DNA from: Urechis unicinctus
Taxonomy: Eukaryota; Annelida; Polychaeta; Xenopneusta; Urechidae
DNA length: 64,000 nucleotides
Reading direction: 5' to 3'
Assembly (NCBI GenBank): GCA_034190875.2
Contig: CM067343.1
Span: forward strand, 37,295,574 to 37,359,573
A program made the position numbers and the translations under genes. The notes under the pieces are model-generated. The model was not told the DNA's origin and made no database searches. It saw only the letters and a program-made list of their open reading frames with translations. Below, in pieces: positions 57,386-64,000 of the stretch. Position 1 is the first letter of the stretch, and each line of letters begins with the position of its first letter.

Positions 57386-58147
57386 GAACTAAGTATGAAG
57401 CATGTTTGGATTTACAGTGATACGGTCCCGTGGAACACCACGATGGTCACGATGTCTGAAGAATTGACTGTATTCCAACAACAGTAAACCTAAGTCTCCA
57501 TTGCTTCCAGGATAATACCGCAGCAATTCAAGCGTAAAAGTGCTTGGATCTAATGGCAAAGTCTTTGTCTAGAATGATTAGAAAGCTTCATACTTTTTCT
57601 GGATAATCCCATAATGCTAGGCGGCAACTACATAATGCTTGCGGTTTCGAGTGTGTAGTTTGTGGCCTGCCAACCCTAGGCGTTTCATGCAGCTTTACGA
57701 CTACCTCTAATGATCTTACCTGAGTTTGCTCTTTATGGCTTGGAGATACAATGATGTTAACCCATATGACCGCGCGGCTCTTGATTCAAGTTCAAAGGTG
57801 GGGGGGGGGGGTGGTTCGAGGGATTCGAACTCGCCCAGCCCAGAAATCAGCCTTACTCTAGCACATAGTGTGTGTGTCATGGTGCCTTTCGAATGTACTT
57901 TTAGCGCATCATATGAGCAGGAGAAAGTCTACAATTCGATAAAAATAACCCCCCCTCTAAAAATCCATCATTTTATGCCATTTTATATGTTGAACTAAGT
58001 GATGATTGCAAATGGTTTGGATTTACAGTTGAAAACCATTTGATAAGGCTGAATTCCCGTGGTAGCCACTGTATATGGTCCGTCCTTGAGAAACGATGGA
58101 GGGGAACACCACGATGGTCACGATGTCTGAAGAATTGACTGTATTCC
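57386..58147. repeat. Mosaic insertion: second, deletion-riddled copy of the 52981-53751 block within duplicated flank
   Basis: The block 57472-58104 copies 52981-53751 but misses many short words; for example, the stretch between gcggt and gagtgtg is 26 bp shorter and both MITE ends are gone. It is bracketed by a perfect 45-bp direct repeat of flank (57432-57476 and 58103-58147, beginning ggaacaccacgatggtcacg). Another flank piece, ttgaactaagt followed by gtttggatttacagt (57384-57418), reappears inside the block at 57990-58027, where the source copy has different sequence. The result is an interleaving of source and flank pieces. Confidence 0.88.
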
Positions 58148-61100
58148 TGGAAGTTGATAACAAGAAGGTAGGGGTTGAGTTTTATTTCCATCGCATCCTA
58201 CCAAAAAAAAAAACACCTTAACGGTATGGACGGTCAATCGTTCCACGTTGTTTCAGTTTTAAACACGGATCTCATGTATAGCGTCCCAAAAGCTTTATCA
58301 GCTATGGTACTCAACAGGATATTGCTGCCTCATGTAAGAGCTCGTTAATTACCTGTGTAGAGCAGTATGCTGTTTGGTCAAAGTATCTTGCAGGTGTTCA
58401 TTCCCGATGCATTACCTCAATGAAGCAGCGTGCTCAATGCATGGAAAGGGATCGAGGCGAAACGACAATCTTATGGCTTATTCTTGTCAAGTATTGAATT
58501 TAAGCTATTACACTATGAGCCTTCAGGAATAACAATGTCTTTGCCCGATTGACAATAAGTTTTCCGAAAAATAACGATACAACAATAGGATTGGAACTTA
58601 ACCGCTGTAGGTTGTGACTAGGGGCTGAGTTTATGGTTTCCTCACCTTGTTTGCGCGTTTTTCCTCAATATACAAGGGGTATAGTACTGCTAGGTGTATC
58701 TGAGGCACAGATCAAATAACGAGCTGTTATCACATGTTACTTTGTGTTGTGGAGTTCCAGTGATCAAACGCTCAGGAAATATTCCCGTGAATGGCTGCCC
58801 AACTGAACGATGGTGCTAGGTGAAAGATGCTCTGATTCTCTACCATGTGCGTTACTGTGACGTATCGCAGGAAAATTAAGTTTTGCGATGGTTGGAATAA
58901 ATTGTATATGAATACGATATTGATGTATACATATACATGTGATATTTTTACCCAAGCTCCCCTTTATAAATATCGTGTCTGTAGCGTATATTAAACCATG
59001 ACATGGCTGCCACTGAAGCATGTTACGACTTGGGTTTTTTGAGACCTTTTCCTAATGGTAAAGCGCGTAACGGAGTCATATATAACAGATTCCCTGAGGC
59101 AGGTTTATTCTATGCTCATGAATGGTAATCAAACGCCTTCTTTTGCTTTTGATATCAATAGTGTTATCATAATAATGATACTATTCAACCGCACGAGACG
59201 ATATTGCGTTTGTCGAAAATTTTAAACAAGCATTTTTTCAACTACATGCAACATGTGAGATCGCTTGGATGTATTTTACACAAACACTTGCAGTTACGAT
59301 TACGCATGCTACCAGTATTTGAAAAAATAATCATTATCAAAAAACCGAATTCCCAATTGTCATAGCATGCAGATGCGTAACTACAAAACCAAAACTGGAA
59401 ATGGCCACAGTCAGTGAACCCACTTTTGCAAATTGTTCGTCATAACCCGTATCATGCCCTCTGAATTGAAATAAAAAGTAACTGCGAATCGATCGAAATG
59501 TCTGTAATACAACGATGCTTGGTCTAAATATAACATCACCAAAACTCTGTCCTTATGTTAACTTGCCATTCCTTGATTGCAGATCACCCGTTAATCAGTT
59601 AATACAACGCAATATTCCGCTAGACAAAGCTAGTTTACTTCCTTTTTGACAGGCATAGAATCTCGTTTACCGGCTGTTTATTGTGTGTTTCCTTGCAGTG
59701 TGCATCTACAATAATAGACCGTACATGTAATATGAATGTCACTACAATACACAAGACAGATATGTCCACACCTTTAAAGCGACCCTCGCATCGCCGAATT
59801 AGATAAGCAAGAAAATAATTGAATCGACGATGTTCTAGATTGAACAAAAATTGCAATTGTAATGAGCCTCGCAAAAGAGCCAAAACCACTACCGGATGAA
59901 TGTTAGTATTATATACTAAATCGGTAATGCAGTGCAATTAAAACATTAAATAAGCAATCATTAAGCAGTAACAATCTCTTAAATTGTATTGACTTTTATA
60001 CAAACATGAGACTATACGTCTTACCAGAAGCTCCCTGTATGGGACAAAACGTCTCTCCACTGTCTATTCCATGCACAGATAAGACTAAATGTGCTTGTAT
60101 TGACTCGGTGTAGGTTTACGCTGTGCGTTCGAGACGATGGGTAATCGACACCTTGTCGTATTAGTACAACATTAATTGTCACCGTGAAAACAAATGTTAT
60201 TCAGTTATAAACGTACATACGTATTATATGGTATGCATGTAAATACATTTACTTGAGATACGGCATCATAATATTTGAACGTGACCGCTGGTGTGATGTT
60301 AGGCATCATTTATCATTGTGATTGAAATGTTTCAAATGGCCAAAGTAGGTTTAAAAATGACAACTCACGAGCAAAATTAAACTGTGAACTCGGTAGTCAC
60401 GATTGACAAAACCGACTTCTGGTAATGTTATAACAGCACCAACACGTTTATCAAGTCATTGCCGCAGCAGATAACAGAAAGGCCAAATGTAAAAACACGG
60501 CCTTAGACAAACGCCGTAAGCAAGAAACGTGGTGGGCTAGTTATTTACAACCTCTCAACAGTATAGTCACGGAAAACTTATTAAGAGCGCGAAAACAAAT
60601 TCAGCAACATGTAGTGCGTCTTCAATTATTGGGTATGGGCAAACAACACAGTTTTTTCCATGAATACGCTCTTATTGCCATGTCTAGCGAAATATGCATT
60701 TTACCTTCAATCATCCTTAACGGCCGGTATTTGTTTGTCCACAAGCATTCGTGCCAATCTCTTCCATTCTCCCTCTAAGAATTTTGTGTATATCCGGATT
60801 CAGCGGCGATGTGTGGTAGATTATGATGTACAACTATCCGGATTCGTTGTGCGTTTTGATAGCTACCGACACCTCGCAAGGTAAAGACAAATTATCATGG
60901 ATATTGTTACTGGACATCAACTCGCTAAGATGATGTCAGAACTAACACACACATTGTGAATGCTGTTGTCATTTTGTGTCTGCGCAGACAACATTCCAGA
61001 CACAATGCCCGGCTTAATGTGGCACTTCCATCATAATATTTTCACCTTATCCTTTGACAGTAATAACATCATGGTGCTATTATCCTTAACAGTACAATCA

Positions 61101-64000
61101 ATATCCTGACATAGCCTTAGGGCTTCTATCAATCTTCGCCAATACTTGTATTATCCAGGCTGACAGGTTACCAAATTGTTATAGACCAGCAGCAATGACA
61201 TGTTCATATTTCAAAGGACTGCATATATTGTCCGAGCTGTTGCAGCACAGCTTCTGCAGTAGCCGTCTACAAGCAATTACAATCGCCCTTTTTATATCGT
61301 CATAGTGCGGTACATACCTGCAGTATACTTAGGAGCACAATCCCTGCGTTTCAGATGTCAATATATGACAACTACAATGACATTATTTCGTTCTTTATAA
61401 TGCAGATATTTTGTCTACAATCCGATTCATAATACATCGACTAAGGCGTTCATCAATGAGTCTTTGATCGCACAGCCAAGGAAAAGAAAGCACATGGCTG
61501 ATGCTCCTTCGTTGTCAGATTTCTCTCAATTCTAACATCGCATTTACGAGGTTTGACAGATACGTTTAATATTTGTTTTAGGTGATGATCTGAAAAAGAT
61601 GATATATCTAATTAAGGTACCAAAATGCCACTGTCATTAACTGTTATACTATACAATACAAACAATTCTGATGGAGCCCAATTGTACATTCATTAACTAG
61701 CATAAAGTCTGGAAAGTAAGCTGTTCAGAAAGAATATATTCTGTACCGTAGCGTGGATTTTGAAAACCCCACTTATTCAAGAAGCCACAACATGTAACAC
61801 TTCATATAGCATTTGAGCAACTCATGTTTGCACTTAGTTGATATTAAGTAGCCCAAAAGCAGCAATATGTTATTCGTCAAAATAACATCACTACACACGT
61901 TGCGAATACCAGTCGGAATGATGGCCACACATCTATATACCCTCCACCGCATGATTTCGTGTTGTAAACGTGTCGCACCTGCATCCTGTAATTTACGCTG
62001 TAACTCTGGTGATTATTTGCACAAGAGAAGTGTTTCAAGGTGGGGGGCATGGTTGGAACGTAATTGAAGTGTTCAGATCAGAGACGTAGCCACGCGGTCC
62101 CAAATCTCTCAGTGCCAGTCATGGTCGATGATTGGAGAGTCGTCTAATACCTTGATGGGAGAGTTAGCCACGAGGTGCAGTGACTGAGCTGTTGTAGCTT
62201 GGCAGGGTATCAGGTACACGTGGTTAGTGGTGAGGTTACATATGACACGTTCGTTGATTGAGGAACGAAGTTATATTTTTAAGCATCTGAGGGAGATACT
62301 CCTCAAAACTGCTGCTATTGTACTAAATCACTCGTTTATATCGAGGTGATTGTATTAGAAATTACATAATTCTTGATTATGAGATATCTTACTGATGCTC
62401 GAATTTGGTGAAGATCTTCTTGTCCATTCACATGTAATTGGCCCTTCTTTCATGTAATACACGTTGATATTAATGAAATAGATGTGTCAAGGTGGCAACT
62501 CGCATGGCAGTGAGTTAGTCTCTCTTCGCATTATATCTAGCTTGGCAGTTGTGATATGGATTGGTTCTCGATTTATCATGTTTGTCGTTTACCCATGTGT
62601 TCTCTGGGTAACAATGGCACAAGCCGTTATGCAGTGACGGGCGTAGTTATATATGCTAGCTATCACTGCCGAAGAAGAGCGTGGCTGGGTTGTGAAAGAA
62701 CTGCTGTATTCAGCCATGTCACTATGTCAATTATACTATCTGCGCAACAAACCCGCTGCATGTATTTGCGACAGCACCTTAGCAGGTGAACGTCTTTATC
62801 TTTATATTCAGAAGAGTGAGCAACACACAATGAAAGTACTAAAGTGATATGCAGCAGCTGCGTTTGTCTCTATTGTCCCAAACCACGTCTTTTGCCCGTT
62901 GATTACTCCCTATCTTCAATGGGTAACAGAACGGTAACAGACCGGATGCAATTCATCATCATGCTAGCGAAATCAAGTCGTAGGTGTGCCACTTATCTTT
63001 GCCTTTCTTTTATGCTAAGCCATCCGTCATCTGAATACAGCGCAGTGTAGATGACTTCGGGGGGTGTCATCGCGCCAGACAAATAAGCACTTATGTTCCT
63101 TAAGTGTTCGCACAACAGCAGCGCCACTAGATAATTGCTCAACTATTTGTAGAAGAAAACGCTAGCATCGAATGCAAAGATGAGGTATCATTTTTCTATT
63201 TGCTTTATAGTTATGCGATGGGGATTGCCTTCGCTAGAGCATTGAATCAAATTAACAACGGAAACAGCGAAGATATATTGGTCCGATGGGCACACATTGG
63301 TGTGAGTTAATGAACTGTGATGTTGAACAATAATTTCATATTGCTAGTATATTATCGTTAAAAAACAAATCAGTGAATTACATTGTTAATAACAATCACG
63401 GCAGCTGTGCTGTTTATTGTTGACGAGGATACCATCGTGATGATGGGATCATAATGGTCTACACCTAGTGCCTCTGTTGTATATGGGAATAAACCGAGAA
63501 CTGTCGGTCACGCCCAACTCAGTGGCATGTGTGGGGCCCATTCAACTCCTTCACGCTAACAGCAAGAGTCTATCAATGCTGAATGTTCCAAAAGTATATA
63601 TGCATGTGTTGACAGTGAGGGCAAATGTGCTACAAAGCTGGTACTAACTCTCAAACCACAGCTTAATGGTGTCGCGGGTTTTATTCTCTGATTGATAAAC
63701 TGTATTTTCCTCATAGCTTAAAGATTTGATGACTATGTCCATGAGAGCAAGGCTCACTCCTGCATTATCTAAAGCTGGCATTTGTGATCATTTTATCTTG
63801 ATACATTTATAGCCACCGGCAGAGCGGCGTAAAGGCCTCATTTCCAGCTAGCTTTACTGTTCAGTGTTTCACCGTGTGCAGCCACGAGTCTGCAACAGCG
63901 ATGCTATCACTTTCCCAGCACCGGGTGTGTTTCACTCCTAGTGGTAGAAGCAACAATAGATGCGCGTTTGAAGGCTTTCTAGTTGCATAGGCTGTAGGAT
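58148..64000. other. Gene-free stretch at the right end
   Basis: About 5.9 kb with no recognised gene. A short A run lies at 58203-58213. A weak resemblance exists between 60480-60620 and 40690-40800 (shared gccgtaa(a/g)caa and aaacgtggtgg). Frames of 60-100 codons on both strands lack motifs. Confidence 0.45.

Overview
This window reads as non-coding, repeat-rich DNA from an animal nuclear genome, most likely an invertebrate. It is AT-rich by eye and has no operon-like packing of genes, no rRNA and no convincing host exon. It carries a tRNA-derived SINE with target-site duplications, a short MITE, decayed Tc1/mariner-type transposase remnants, five (TA)n arrays of roughly 300 bp or more, and one long (GA)n tract. 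The open frames are short, mostly 60-100 codons. They match no family I recognise, except one Tc1-like fragment and frames that are translations of simple repeats. I cannot name the species.

The dominant structure is an old, diverged direct duplication. Copy A spans about 4.70-14.71 kb and copy B about 25.80-41.92 kb. Collinear anchors run through both: the segments at 4.9/26.0, 6.8/30.1, 8.1/31.3, 8.6/32.8, 9.2/33.7, 10.5/36.2, 11.1/38.7, 11.5/39.7, 11.8/40.0 and 14.0/41.3 kb. One block is inverted: 13.04-13.51 kb in A matches 40.23-40.73 kb in B in reverse order. B is about 6 kb longer, because of inserted blocks of about 2.0, 0.9, 1.7 and 0.75 kb and microsatellites absent from A. Both copies share the Tc1-like remnant, a 35-bp minisatellite and a (TA)n array, so these probably predate the duplication.

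Between the copies, at 20.61-22.59 kb, is a 1.98-kb structure with 253-bp near-identical inverted arms enclosing two tandem ~300-bp units. To the right of copy B are a complete minus-strand SINE (46.83-47.08 kb), a 221-bp MITE with perfect 16-bp inverted ends and a 5-bp target duplication (53.34-53.56 kb), and a 28-bp minisatellite (54.48-54.62 kb). At 57.39-58.15 kb there is a mosaic: a deletion-riddled copy of the 52.98-53.75 kb block, bracketed by a perfect 45-bp direct repeat and containing further patches of its own flank. It looks like a templated, template-switching insertion and is the most unusual object here.

The remaining stretches (0-3.1, 14.7-20.6, 22.6-25.8, 41.9-46.8, 47.1-53.0, 54.6-57.4 and 58.1-64.0 kb) show nothing I can assign beyond short weak repeats. 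All homology statements come from reading the bases by eye; no alignment or database search was run.
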